Below, piece by piece: positions 12,059 through 23,589 of a stretch of 47,998 nucleotides of DNA. The notes under the pieces are model-generated. The model worked only from the letters and a program-made list of their open reading frames with translations, made no database searches and was not told the origin of the DNA. Both the position numbers and the translations under genes were made by a program. Origin of the DNA: Fragilaria crotonensis (taxonomy: Eukaryota; Bacillariophyta; Fragilariophyceae; Fragilariales; Fragilariaceae); the NCBI GenBank assembly GCA_022925895.1, contig JAKSYS010000495.1, positions 1 through 47,998 on the forward strand, in the 5' to 3' direction. Every line of letters starts with the position of its first letter. Positions within the stretch are counted from its first letter, which is position 1.

Positions 12059-12679
12059 TATCGTCGTTCGATTTCGATCGCTTGAACCGCATGGCATTCC
12101 AACAATGGAAACCATGCATCCGACTACGTCGAACTCATGTCATGCTCCCACCTGCAGCTCTGGTTCAATCAGAAGGAGGGAGCGTACGGTTAGGACTTGA
12201 AGGGATGTTCACCTTTTTACCTCCAATCGAATCCAACAGGTCCAAATCATTGCGTAGAAAGTGCCGTCACTTTTTGTCGTTCTGGTTCACCAACCAAGTT
12301 TTCATCACTGCGTGCGCACATCCATCCCTCTCGCTATCGCACTCATCAATCGATGTACTGGTACCTGGTAGTTTCCTTCTTGAGTTGAGCGCCTCCACTC
12401 CATGAAAATCGTGAGTCTACTGAGGTCTACATGGGTTGAAAATCTTGTTGTCCGTCACACCGAACTACGAAACGATGTACGGACTTCGGTGCCTTATTTC
12501 TGTACAGCACATACATATATAAATATATATAGTAGGATATTCTTCCGTACAGTAAAGGACACACCAAACGAATTGTCAATTACTCCGAGTATTGCGGAGA
12601 TCGGAGATATCTACTGTTGTGGCAGTATGTACTACAGTCTCTCCAGTTGTAACAGACTCCTGTAAAGTTCAGATCCACC
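12059..12679. other. Intergenic between two same-strand genes
   Basis: Contains the 3' flank of the upstream gene and the presumed promoter of the GH18 gene, including an AT-only run TATATAAATATATATA near 12515-12530. No gene is recognised; short open frames here have no domains. Confidence 0.4.
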
Positions 12680-13633
12680 ATGAGGGAGCAGTTCTACATT
12701 TTGTTAACAGTATTGTTGACGGCATACACCCGTGCCGAGTTCATCGTAGCGGGATATCTTCCTGATTATCGCAGCTACGTGAATGTCAACAATACAGCCA
12801 CTCTGTTGACTGACCTCATCCTCTTTTCCATCGAACCGAACGGTGTCTCAGATGAGAACCCCCTAGAAGGACAATGTTGTTTGGGGGAGTCTCATTACAA
12901 GCTCGCTCGAGAAGCGCGCAAGCATCGATCCCACTTTATTCGAACTCCGCTCAAGCTGTGGGTCTCAATTGGAGGAGCTGGTCGATCCTCAGGATTTAAG
13001 AATCTAGTTTCATCGGAGTCGAAACAAGTTTCATTTGTTCGCAACTTGGTGGGCTTGTGCAAGAGAGAGCATCTTGATGGGATTGATCTTGATTGGGAAG
13101 GCATCGATAGCCAGAATGACTTCAATCTGTACATGGATTTTATTGTGCTAGCCGCCAAAGCTTTACACGACGAAAACCTCATGCTGTCTATCACAACCCG
13201 ACACCGACACCCGCCTGCCGTATTGCACCACGTCGATCGCATCAATTTCATGGCATATGACTTATTGCTACCGAATGGCCCTAAACATCACGCCAGCTAC
13301 AGTGTTGTCACGAAAATGATCGACGAGTGGTTGGCAGCGGGGTACCCACCTCGTAAAATCGTCCTAGGCATTCCGGGATATGGTCGACACAAAGGCAGCC
13401 CTTCACAAGTCATGACGTACGCGGAACTCGTCGATGATGGACTAGAGGATGTCTCCATCAGTGAGTGGAAGGGCATTTTGTTTGACTCTACGAAACTGAT
13501 ACGCAAAAAAGTGGATTATGTCAAGAAGAAAGGGCTTGGTGGAGTGTTTCTCTGGGAACTTGGTCACGACAAACAGCTACAGTCAACCCACGGTGGTGTG
13601 CTTCTGAAGCCGTTTCAGAAATTCAGCAAGTGA
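12680..13633 (+). CDS. Secreted glycoside hydrolase family 18 (chitinase-like) protein
   Basis: A 317-aa protein with a hydrophobic N-terminal signal sequence (about residues 1-19, ending YTRAE). GH18 landmarks are in order: beta-1 strand FIVAGYLPDYRSY, the SIGG motif at 96-99, the catalytic signature DGIDLDWE at 133-140 (acid/base Glu140, with the preceding Asp residues of DxxDxDxE all present), MAYDL at 191-195 and GIPGYGR at 230-236. The end GVFLWELGHD corresponds to the last barrel strand. All catalytic residues are present, so it could hydrolyse chitin or related beta-1,4-GlcNAc polymers. It is short and lacks a chitin-binding module, so a chitinase-domain-containing-protein-like role is also possible. 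The frame is intact. It converges on the nucleoporin gene, with almost no 3' spacing. Confidence 0.9.
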   Translation: MREQFYILLTVLLTAYTRAEFIVAGYLPDYRSYVNVNNTATLLTDLILFSIEPNGVSDENPLEGQCCLGESHYKLAREARKHRSHFIRTPLKLWVSIGGAGRSSGFKNLVSSESKQVSFVRNLVGLCKREHLDGIDLDWEGIDSQNDFNLYMDFIVLAAKALHDENLMLSITTRHRHPPAVLHHVDRINFMAYDLLLPNGPKHHASYSVVTKMIDEWLAAGYPPRKIVLGIPGYGRHKGSPSQVMTYAELVDDGLEDVSISEWKGILFDSTKLIRKKVDYVKKKGLGGVFLWELGHDKQLQSTHGGVLLKPFQKFSK

Positions 13634-13657
13634 AGGATGAGCTCTGACCGACAGCTA

Positions 13658-16600
13658 CTAGCGTGCATTTAATAAGATGTACTTCATACTGTAGAATTTA
13701 AGACAATGAACGGCTAACGTCGTGGAGCTCGAAGGCGACCCCCCGAATGGCGTGGTCCCAGCACCAAAGCCACCGCTCGTCGGTGCACCGAATGGGGAGG
13801 CCCCTCCAAATCCACCAGACGCGGGCGTTCCAAATCCACCTCCGCCTTGCTGAGCTAACGATCCGAACCCACCCACTGCTTGGGTGTTTCCAAATGATGC
13901 ATGACCACCAAAACCTCGTGCGGTTGCACTGCTGCCGAAGCCTCCGCTTGCTCCAAAACCGGTTGCTGCTGGAGCCGGGGTGCTTCCAAACCTCCACTAC
14001 CGAATGTACCACTGGTACTGAGCGCAGAAGTGCTGCCGAAACCTTGAGCAGTGGAGGTAGTGCCCCCACCAAAGGCATTTCCTCCCCCGAGCTGAGAAGC
14101 TTGGCCAAATCCACCAGCAAATCCGCTTGTCGATGCCGATGGGTTGCTAGTCTGACTGAGACCGAATACAGATGGGTCGAGCTTATACTTATGAGCAAGA
14201 TTGCGAAACAATTTTTCCTCCTGGCCTTTGTACTTCTGCAGCACCATGTCGACATCACTCAGTTTTGATGCATTGTACTGTTGATAAAATGCAACAAGTA
14301 GTTCACGATTGCTCTTGCCTCCAAAAGCCGTCGGGGCTGATGATGCAGCGGTACCAAACGGAGTGGATTGCGCGGTCGCGAAAGGAGAGGCAATCGGTGC
14401 TTGAGACTGCATACCGAATGCAGTATTGGGCGACACAGCTGATCCAAACGCCGGTGCTGGTGCTGCCTGCGACGAACTCACTGTCGAGTTGCCAAGTGTT
14501 GACGACGCACTTCCAAACGGAGTCGGGCCTGCAGGAGGAGATCCACCACCAAAGGGGGTATTGGCTTGCGCAGTCGACCCAAAGGGACTTGGGACTGCCG
14601 TCGACAGAGCCTTTGCAAACGGGGACTCCTTCGCACCAAATGGCGTGGTCGAAGTTGTCAAGCCGAAAGTGCTGCCTCCAGACACGGCACCAAACTGCTT
14701 TGTTGACCCACCTGGAGCGCCGAACGATGTGGTCGGTGCTGCAGCTAAAGTCAAGCTGACGGTGTCCAGCGGATTAGTTGTCTTGTACCTCGCCGCCAAC
14801 TTCCCGAACATTTCGTCTTCCCTGCCCTGGTACCGATCGAGGTGCTTTGACACATCTTTGACTTTTTCGGGATTGTGTGTTTCGTAGAACTTCGTCAACA
14901 AGGCCTGGTAGTCTGGCTTGTCGGTGGCTGCGGCCTTCGACAGACCTGGTTCTTTAGAAGAAGCGAACACACCTCCGCCTGAAGCGGGGGCATCGGCTGG
15001 AAAGAGAGCCGCTCCTAAACTCTGCATTCCACCAAACGGTGACGAGTCGATCTTCTCGGGTTTCCTCTGGCTCTTCGATGGGGGTTCGCTCGGTTCGTTG
15101 TCGGAACCGAAGGCTTCGGTGCTGTGCTGGGCATGAGCGTATCCAGATGATTTTGGAGGATTCAGGGATGGCGCAGGAGATTCGGATGAGGAATTCGAAG
15201 CGAAGGAACCAGGGTCCCTTGTTGGCGTTGCCGGCAGTCCCGCAAATGACGAAGGCAGCTTTTCCGTCTGCGTTGGAGGGTGCTTGGGGGTTACTTCGTC
15301 GGGCACCGTCTTGGAGGATGCGGCAGCCCTAGCTTTTGACTCCATTACCTTCGCAAGCTTTTCCGGCGTCGTTCCATACTGAGCGAGAGATTCTCGGACG
15401 GCATCGGACGACTTCACTTCATTCAAATGCCTGGGCAAGTTGAATGATAGATTCCTAACCTTCATTTGATCAGTTGTAAATCCAGCATCCCAGTCAGGTC
15501 TTGTCACCAAGGAACTGGTGGCGATAGAGAACAGATCAGCCGCAATGGATGTGCCTGATGAGCTTCCTCCCGAACTCTTCTCATATTGCGGCGGGGACAG
15601 GAGCAACGAGTTACGGTCTGTTCTTGCACAAAGTGAATTACTTGAAGTCATGCGTTCGCGTTTCAACTTCAACAGAGGTGCAGCAAGGACAATCTTAGAC
15701 TGTTTCGGTGTATCTGTCCTCGTCACTTGGAACTGCTGTTCGATTCCTTGCCATTTGTGAAAATTCGACGAGCTGCGTTCGCGAACTAATTCCGATCCCT
15801 GCGGACTTGCCTTTAAGACGTTTTCGACATTTGGGTGTCGGGTGATACCTCTTCTTCCAAATCGCACTTTTGATTCGGGAGACTGCCATGCATTCTCGTC
15901 CCATGTTCTTGGCACCTTTTTGGACATATCGACCACCTTGCTATAGCATCTGGATGAAGCACTGTTGATGACGCTCGAGAGGTCAGTGACATTCTTGACA
16001 GACTCGAGTAACGCCTCCTTTCCAGAAGGTACAGTGTGTATTGTAGCAACTCTGTCATGCTGAACGGCTTCCAGAAGTCGTATGCCCCCATCAAGAATGT
16101 CTACGAGGCGGGGAATCATGATTGCTTCGGCCGCCAGACGACGACGCATTGCTTCCGAGTCAGCGTCGAGAGTCTGGGTTGACGTCGTTCCATTCTGTCC
16201 AGGCTGAGATTTTTTATGAACCCTGATCAATCGCTGCGCTTCTCCGATCTGTCGCTCGAGATCAGGTACACGACTTAACAAGAATACGCATCGCTGCCTA
16301 TGAATCGCGGCCTCTGAGTCGAAATCGAACATATAATTCCACATTTTCTCCCTGTTCTCAATCAACACTCGCAGTTCCTTCTCAAATGTGTCAACAGCTG
16401 TCGGCGACTGCTGCCGAAGAGATTGGATCGACTCCTGGAAGGCTTGCATAGCGTCCACAAACTGCGCTTCAAACGTCGACACTGGTCTGTCGAGGAGAGC
16501 GCTTGGCCCAGGTGGAATTTGTCTCTCGGTTTGATTCCTACTCTGCGTATTAGAGTTCTCGAACGTACTTGAAAGTGGATTGGTCATCAGTGGTGACGGC

Positions 16601-19600
16601 ACTGAGAGAACCTGCGAGGCAGCAGCGGCACTCGCATTAGGCAGCCCGTGACCTGTGGAAGGACAGCCACTGCTGGTGTTGCTACAAGCCTTGGCGACCC
16701 AAAATTACCAAGTGGGGCCGGATTGGAACTCTTGCCAAATGGATTAGACGGTGCTGATAATGACAACGGTGGATAGCCTGAGGAAACGGTGGGCATTGCT
16801 GGCTTCAGAACCGACTCAGCGACGATGCTTTTGGAGAAGGGAACTGATGGCAATGATGGCCTCGGCGGCAAACCAGACAACGGAGCCGTGGTGAACTCGG
16901 GGGGCGGAAGGTCAGTGGACGCAAAGCCGGCAAATGAATTTGTTGGGACTTTCGTTACTGGCAACTCAGTGGAGGCTTCCACTGCGCTGCGCAGAGGATT
17001 CACTACACCATACTTTTTCGCAACCTTTCAAGCATTACCTCCTCTTTTCCCTTGTACTTCTTCAGCAGCGCCGGGATGTCAGGTATCTTGGACGGCTCGT
17101 GGTCCTGGTACACTTTCATCAGTAGCGCTCCGTAGTTTGGCCCGTTCGAAGAATCAGCCTTCGCAGCTTCCGGTGTGCTTGAAGCGAACGGATTCGATGG
17201 CGCTTTGGATGACATTGGAGGATAACCAGAGGCGGGAGCAGGTATTGCAGATCCCGGCACAGCGGTCGTATTGGAAGAGTCTTCCTTGGCAGTATCTGGC
17301 TTGATCGAACCAAAAGGATTCGACGGTGCCTTTGACGATATTGGAGGATAACCAGAAACCGGAACTGTGGAGCTGGCCATCACAGTGTTCTTGAAAGAAT
17401 CTGCCTTCGCAGCGTCCGGCTTGCCCGAACCAAAAGGATTCGATGGCGCCTTCGACGACATCGGAGGATAACCAGTGCCAGGAGCCGGGCCTGCGGAAAT
17501 GGGCTTTGTCATCTTCGTGTCACTCGCGGGGGCGCCGGAAGCAAACGACCCTTGGGGGGCAGCCTTGTCGCCTTTCACTACGCCGAAGCCAAACGCCGAC
17601 TGCGGTTCCACCTTGATACCCTGGGCAACGCCGAAGCTGAAGCCTGATGAGACTGGTGCTTTCAAGGACGACGTCTCCGAAACCGGTGGCGAGCCAAAGG
17701 AGAAACCACTGCTGACCTGGGGCTTAAAAGTAGAACCTCCAAAGGAAAGCGTAGACGAGGCGGGTAGCGCAGATGCAGATGGCACGCCAAACGAGAATGA
17801 CGAAGTGCCAGCGGCAGCCATCGTCGAAGTTCCCTGTTTCGCCATATCGGCCTCGAAACCTGGACGAACTGTCTCACAAGACACGCACTTCTTTTTGTCA
17901 TCTTCATTCTGGATCATACACACGTCGCATTTCCATCCCTTGGGTTTACCAAAAATGCCGCCCCATCCGTCAGCCACGGCGGATCTCCCAGAGAAGCTCT
18001 CGTCCGCTCGGTCACCCTGCGCCTCTTCGTCGCTCTCGTCGTCACCTTCGAACAGCCAAGGAATGTACCACGCCTCGAAAGCTTTCCATGCGATGCTGCC
18101 GGGTGGTCCTTCCATGCTCTTGGCTGCCCTGCCGTGCACTTCCTCAGCGTATGTAGTCCCGATCTTCTTCATAAATTTGGGGAAAAGATCCATGTTGATC
18201 GATTTCCCGTCATCGGTGCTGAACACTTTGAAAACCGCGAGCACCCTCTGTCGTTCTTCTTCTCGCTCCTCTACCTCGTCCTCGTCAAGCTCTTGGTCTG
18301 CGTAGTCCTCGTCCGCCGATATCAACCCGCAGTACCATTTTATGAACGCCTCACGCTGGATAGAGTTCGATACATCTGGATCTACCAATTTGAGTTGAGC
18401 GTCGAGCTCCTCTCCGTGAAATCCTTCACCGAGTTCTTCCAGCAAGTCTTCGAAGCGCTCTATCGGGAGCTGTCCTGCTTTGTCGTCGTCGAGAGAATCG
18501 AATGCTTCGGCGGCAGCCTCGGCTCCAGGATAATCATATGCTTCCTTTTGTATGACTCGATTTGTCGACGACTCAGGGAGGTTTTTATCTCGGACAGTCT
18601 TCAGTGGAGGAGAGCTAAACAAAGGTTTTGTCATTGAGGAAGTAACGACAGTCGGAGTCGCATTCGACAGCCCGAATGCGCTAAATGGGGATTCAGAAGC
18701 GATGGGTAACGAGCTCAAAGACGCGAGCGGCAAAGTCTTCAAAGGATGCTTTGACGGGATTTGCAGAATTGCAGCAGTGCTGTTGCTAGTAGGAGCCAAT
18801 CTTGACGGGGATTGGCGGAGGACACTGCAGCGTCCAAAGGATTCATTATACCATACTTTTTCGCAACCTTTTCAAGCATTACCTCCTCTTTTCCCTTGTA
18901 CTTCTTCAGCAGCGCCGGGATGTCAGGTATCTTGGACGGCTCGTGGTCCTGGTACACTTTCATCAGTAGCGCTCCGTAGTTTGGCCCGTTCGAAGAATCA
19001 GCCTTCGCGGCTTCCGGTGTGCGTGAAGCGAACGGATTCGATGGCGCTTTGGATGACATTGGAGGATAACCAGAGGCGGGAGCAGGTGTTGCAGATCCCG
19101 GCACAGCGGTCGTATTGGAAGAGTCTTCCTTGGCAGTATCTGGCTTGATCGAACCAAAAGGATTCGACGGTGCCTTTGACGATATTGGAGGATAACCAGA
19201 AACCGGAACTGTGGAGCTGGCCATCACAGTGTTCTTGAAAGAATCTGCCTTCGCAGCGTCCGGCTTGCCCGAACCAAAAGGATTCGATGGCGCCTTCGAC
19301 GACATCGGAGGATAACCAGTGCCAGGAGCCGGGCCTGCGGAAATGGGCTTTGTCATCTTCGTGTCACTCGCGGGGGCGCCGGAAGCAAACGACCCTTTGG
19401 GGGCAGCCTTGTCGCCTTTTACTACGCCGAAGCCAAACGCCGACTGCGGTTCCACCTTGATACCCTGGGCAACGCCGAAGCTGAAGCCTGATGAGACTGG
19501 TGCTTTAAAGGACGACGTCTCCGAAACTGGTGGCGAGCCGAAGGAGAAACCACTGCTGACCTGGGGCTTAAGATTAGAACCTCCAAAGGAAAGCGTAGAC

Positions 19601-22600
19601 GAGGCGGGTAACGCAGATGCAGATGGCACGCCAAACGAGAAAGACGAAGTGCCAGCGGCAGCCATCGTCGAAGTTCCCTGTTTCGCCATATCGGCCTCGA
19701 AACCTGGACGAACTGTCTCACAAGACACGCACTTCTTCTTGTCATCTTCATTCTGGATCATACACACGTCGCATTTCCATCCCTTGGGTTTACCAAAAAT
19801 GCCGCCCCATCCGTCAGCCACGGCGGATCTCCCAGAGAAGCTCTCGTCCGCTCGGTCACCCTGCGCCTCTTCGTCGCTCTCGTCGTCACCTTCGAACAGC
19901 CAAGGAATGTACCACGCCTCGAAAGCTTTCCATGCGATGCTGCCGGGTGGTCCTTCCATGCTCTTGGCTGCCCTGCCGTGCACTTCCTCAGCGTATGTAG
20001 TCCCGATCTTCTTCATAAATTTGGGGAAAAGATCCATGTTGATCGATTTCCCGTCATCGGTGCTGAACACTTTGAAAACCGCGAGCACCCTCTGTCGTTC
20101 TTCTTCTCGCTCCTCTACCTCGTCCTCGTCAAGCTCTTGGTCTGCGTAGTCCTCGTCCGCCGATATCAACCCGCAGTACCATTTTATGAACGCCTCACGC
20201 TGGATAGAGTTCGATACATCTGGATCTACCAATTTGAGTTGAGCGTCGAGCTCCTCTCCGTGAAATCCTTCACCGAGTTCTTCCAGCAAGTCTTCGAAGC
20301 GCTCTATCGGGAGCTGTCCTGCTTTGTCGTCGTCGAGAGAATCGAATGCTTCGGCGGCAGCCTCGGCTCCAGGATAATCATATGTTTCCTTTTGTATGAG
20401 TAGATACGTCGAGAGGTCGACTTCGGGTTCCTCGGATTTTGAAATGACCTGCTCAGACATGCCTTCTAAAGGATTTGGGACGCCGTACGTCTTGGAAATT
20501 TTTGCAAACATTTCCGATTCCTTGCCCTTGAATTTCTTCAGCAATTTAGGGATATCCTTCAACTTTTCAGGATAATCTTTCTCATAGAACTTTGTCAAGA
20601 TAGCAGCATAATCTGGGTCGACTGCCTTGGTCGGTTCCAAAAGGGATGCAGCCGAAACACCAGTGACAGGCTGAGATCCGAGTAGAAGCTTCGAAACATG
20701 GTCCGTTTCCTCTTGTGTGACTCGAGGTGTCGAGAGTTCGACTTTGACTTCCTCGGATTTTGAAACTGCCTCTTTCGAGATGGCGTCTAAAGGGTTCGGG
20801 ACGCCATACGTCTTTGCAATTTTTGCAAACATTTCCGATTCCTTGCCCTTGAATTTCTTCAGCAATTTAGGGATATCCTTCAACTTTTCAGGATAATCTT
20901 TCTCATAGAACTTTATCAAGATAGCTGCATAATCTGGGTCGACTGCCTTGGTCGGTTCCAAAGGGACTGCAGCCGAAACACCGGCGACAGGCTGAGATCC
21001 GAAGAGTTGCGTTGTTCCCTTTCCAATGGTCGACGATGACGAAGTGTTTCCGCCAAACGCCCCGGAGGTATTGTCCAAGACCAGCTTATTCGGGACTGGC
21101 GCCGACCCAAATAGTGGTCTCGCGATCATTCCTGTCCCAGAAGCGTGGCTTTTGGGTGCACCGAAAGCCCCAAAGGGATCTGAAATCGCGCCAATTGTGA
21201 TCTCTGTTCCTTTAAGAAAACCGGGGGAATCCTTCGTTTCGGAAGCTAGAGATCCGAATGTAGGTCGATTATTGAAGCTTGCCCCAAACGTAGTACCAAA
21301 AGAAGGCATGCCGGTCCCTGATCCAAACGTAGGACTTTGTCCGAAGCTGGATGTGGCCGCAAGATCTCCATTCTCTTCTCGCGAGTTGGGGCGAGCAGCG
21401 GGTGGGGCCAAGCCAAAGGTGAAGGGGTTCGAAGCAGGAGCTGCTCCGAAACCACCGAACGCTGGAGTGGTAGCAGATGCTGTTTTGACAAATGATTGAG
21501 CTGAAGCGCCAACACTACTAGTTTGACCAAAAACTGGAGTCGGTGCAACTGACGCAGTCGCCTGGCCAAATTTTGGCGGCACAGGACTCGTCATTGGCAT
21601 CTGACCGATCGTCTGAGAGCTCGACATGCTTGCTCGACCCAAGCCACTGTTTTGAAATGCGACCGTAGTCTCGCCAAATGTCGGAGTCTTTGAAGAGCTA
21701 CCAATTGATGGTAAAAATGGAGCTGTCGCCTGTGCGACCATGCTTGGTTGGATTGGCACTGGCTGGAGCGGAGGCAGCTCAGGTGCCTTGAAATAGTCGT
21801 GGTTCCCCGAGTGTTGTAATTGAAGGCACGTAAGAGACCCATCGGTTGCGCTGATGTATAGCAACTGCCCCAGGGTTGCCAAACCGACGCAAAACGTGTA
21901 GTCGTCTTCTTCAGTGGTAGGCGTTGTTGCACCTGCGCCTTCCGTCAGCTCCAATAAGGTTAGGTCTGGCATGTACACGAGGGCGAGATCCGACCCCACG
22001 TTGGTTCCAACCACCAAGAAGTTGTAAATGAATTGTGTATAAAAGATATGCCTTCCATTGTGGGGAACGGAAAAGAAGGGAACGACATTCCCGATGTCAG
22101 CCCATTCAGAAGTAAGAGTGTTATTCTCAAGGGAGACAAGAAACATGTTCACGATATGCTCAGCCGTATCATCTTCATCTTCTTCATCATCACCATCACC
22201 GGTCAGAATGGTGCAAAACCCGACAATGAGGGTGGAGGCATCGTGACAAGCGAGATATGTACAGCAAAAGCCGTCGTCTGCTGGTGTTGCCCAGGACTTC
22301 AACAGCTCGGAAGTCTGATTCGCAACGCTGTACACTTCTATTTCTCCCATTTTCTTCCCAACAGCCACAATATCCTTCGATATCCAAGTGGCACACGTGG
22401 CACCACCAGCAACTACAACAAGGGCTCTTGGCGCTGACTCCGCCGCATTGTAAACCATAGCATGCTGTGTTCCTGCATCTGCGAGAAGCAATTGATGCCA
22501 AGGATTAAGCTCCAAGCTAATCAACGGTCCAGACGCGCTTGCACCCCAGTCGCGACTGGATGACAAGGGCTTGTCGACTTCACTCGAGACGAACGAATGG

Positions 22601-22971
22601 ACTTCGCAAGTCTCCATCGCAGAGTATGCGTGTCAGGTAGAATATCGTAACATTCCATCGATCCATCATTTTGTGCCACAACCAAGAGAGACTGTTGAAA
22701 AGCGAGTCTCACAACCCCGGCCGTTGTAGTGATGGCTTGCAGCTCCACCAGTTGTTGACTTGAATCACGTGAGTACTGTTCCTGTAGAATCGAGATTTTG
22801 GTCGGCAACGTGACGCGAGCGATCAGTCCAGTTCCGTTGCTGTCTAACCATGAAATGCCGGATCCCACAGGACGAGTTGGTGACGAAAAGGGATTCAGCC
22901 CTTCTTGGAAGGATTGATGTTGGAACTGTAGGGCTTCTTCAAGAGGCAGGTCGCCACTCTCCATGGTCATG
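13658..22971 (-). CDS. Giant FG nucleoporin, Nup214/Nup159-like, with EF-hand and RanBP2 zinc-finger modules; five apparent -1 frameshifts
   Basis: Probable cytoplasmic-face nuclear pore protein of about 3,000 aa. The N-terminal ~400 residues (22971 down to about 21790) look like the Nup214/Nup159 beta-propeller. FG/GFG repeats follow, then two 321-bp repeats, then two near-identical 1.55-kb modules. Each module has an EF-hand-like pair, an acidic linker, a RanBP2 zinc finger (WKCDVC-x10-CVSC), FG repeats, three GYPP-SSKAPSNPFG repeats and a YKGKEE helix motif. A middle region (about 15500-16560) looks helical; more FG repeats close the protein. I see no introns. The frame slips by -1 near 22620-22650, 18810-18830, 17028, 16640 and 13990. 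Restoring one base each time continues the same protein, so I read it as one gene. The end is unsure: the open frame stops at 13658, but another frame ends at 13714 with RLRAPRR after a run of six G. Confidence 0.85.
16995..18555 (-). repeat. Tandem intragenic duplication, copy 1 (C-terminal)
   Basis: This segment matches 18838-20399 at an offset of 1,843-1,844 bp with only scattered substitutions. It lacks one A near 17028 (AAA here, AAAA in the sister), which breaks the reading frame here but not in the sister. It encodes the EF-hand pair, RanBP2 zinc finger (17873-17938), FG cluster, GYPP repeats and YKGKEE motif. Confidence 0.95.
18838..20399 (-). repeat. Tandem intragenic duplication, copy 2 (N-terminal)
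   Basis: Sister of 16995-18555, with the zinc finger at 19717-19782. Identity ends sharply after the shared tatga at 20395-20399, where the upstream sequences diverge. Near-identity implies a recent duplication or gene conversion. Confidence 0.95.
20400..21010 (-). repeat. Two 321-bp tandem repeats within the nucleoporin gene
   Basis: Two direct copies at an offset of 321 bp (for example the block starting actgccttgg at 20621 and 20942). Each encodes GSQPV-GVSAA, EPTKAVDPDYAAI and a YEKDYPEKLKDIPKLLKKFKG helix motif. They are more diverged than the 1.55-kb copies, so probably older. Confidence 0.9.
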
Positions 22972-23589
22972 ATGATAATGTTGCACGATATGATTGCCAT
23001 CAGTGGATGGGCAATGGACGCAACAAAGGGTTTGGGGTACCTGGTACCATGTACCAGCATGTACTCGTACCTGGCACCACGTATCGTACATAATACCCGG
23101 TAGGCATGTACCAGTAGTCTCTGCGTACGTTTAGGTTGCCAATATTTCTGGTACTGTGCTGTACGGTACGGTCATAGGGGTTTCACCTTTCATACGGACC
23201 TACGATTGTACTGGAGTACATGTACCAGGTACTACATTGTTACTGTAATATAAAGGATTCAAATCGAGCGCATCGTCCGGGAGTCGGGTGTCACGGAGAA
23301 CCGAGACGACACCTGCACCGACTCTCCAGCATTCTCAAGACCTGAGACCTGACAAATAGGCAGGTTTTATCACAGGGCGACCGTTGCCAATGACATGTTC
23401 CGAGCATATAGTACTTGTACTAAGTACCACATACCGCTATAAAATTGATCAATCGGTCAAACGATCGTGGTTTCCCGTCGTACCAGTAACTTGTACCAGT
23501 ACTCAAACCTCGTTGTTGCTGATTCACTGATTGCTGATGCACCTGAAAACGAGCGGGGAACATCTTCGACGCGTGTACTTGCTGCTCCA
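22972..23589. promoter_or_regulatory. Divergent intergenic region between nucleoporin and nicastrin, GTAC-rich
   Basis: It separates two divergent start codons, so it must carry both promoters. It is packed with GTAC-containing words (GGTACC, TGTACCAG, CGTAC, AGTAC), notably at 23035-23120 and 23205-23240. No specific element can be assigned. Confidence 0.5.

Noticed and set aside
17475-18305. 276-codon plus-strand open frame, repeated at 19319-20149
   Set aside because: It is antisense to the duplicated nucleoporin module, low in complexity, and exists twice only because the module is duplicated.
13658-22971. Several separate genes instead of one nucleoporin
   Set aside because: Every break is a single-base slip within continuous protein similarity, and no promoter-like gap or start codon lies between the parts.
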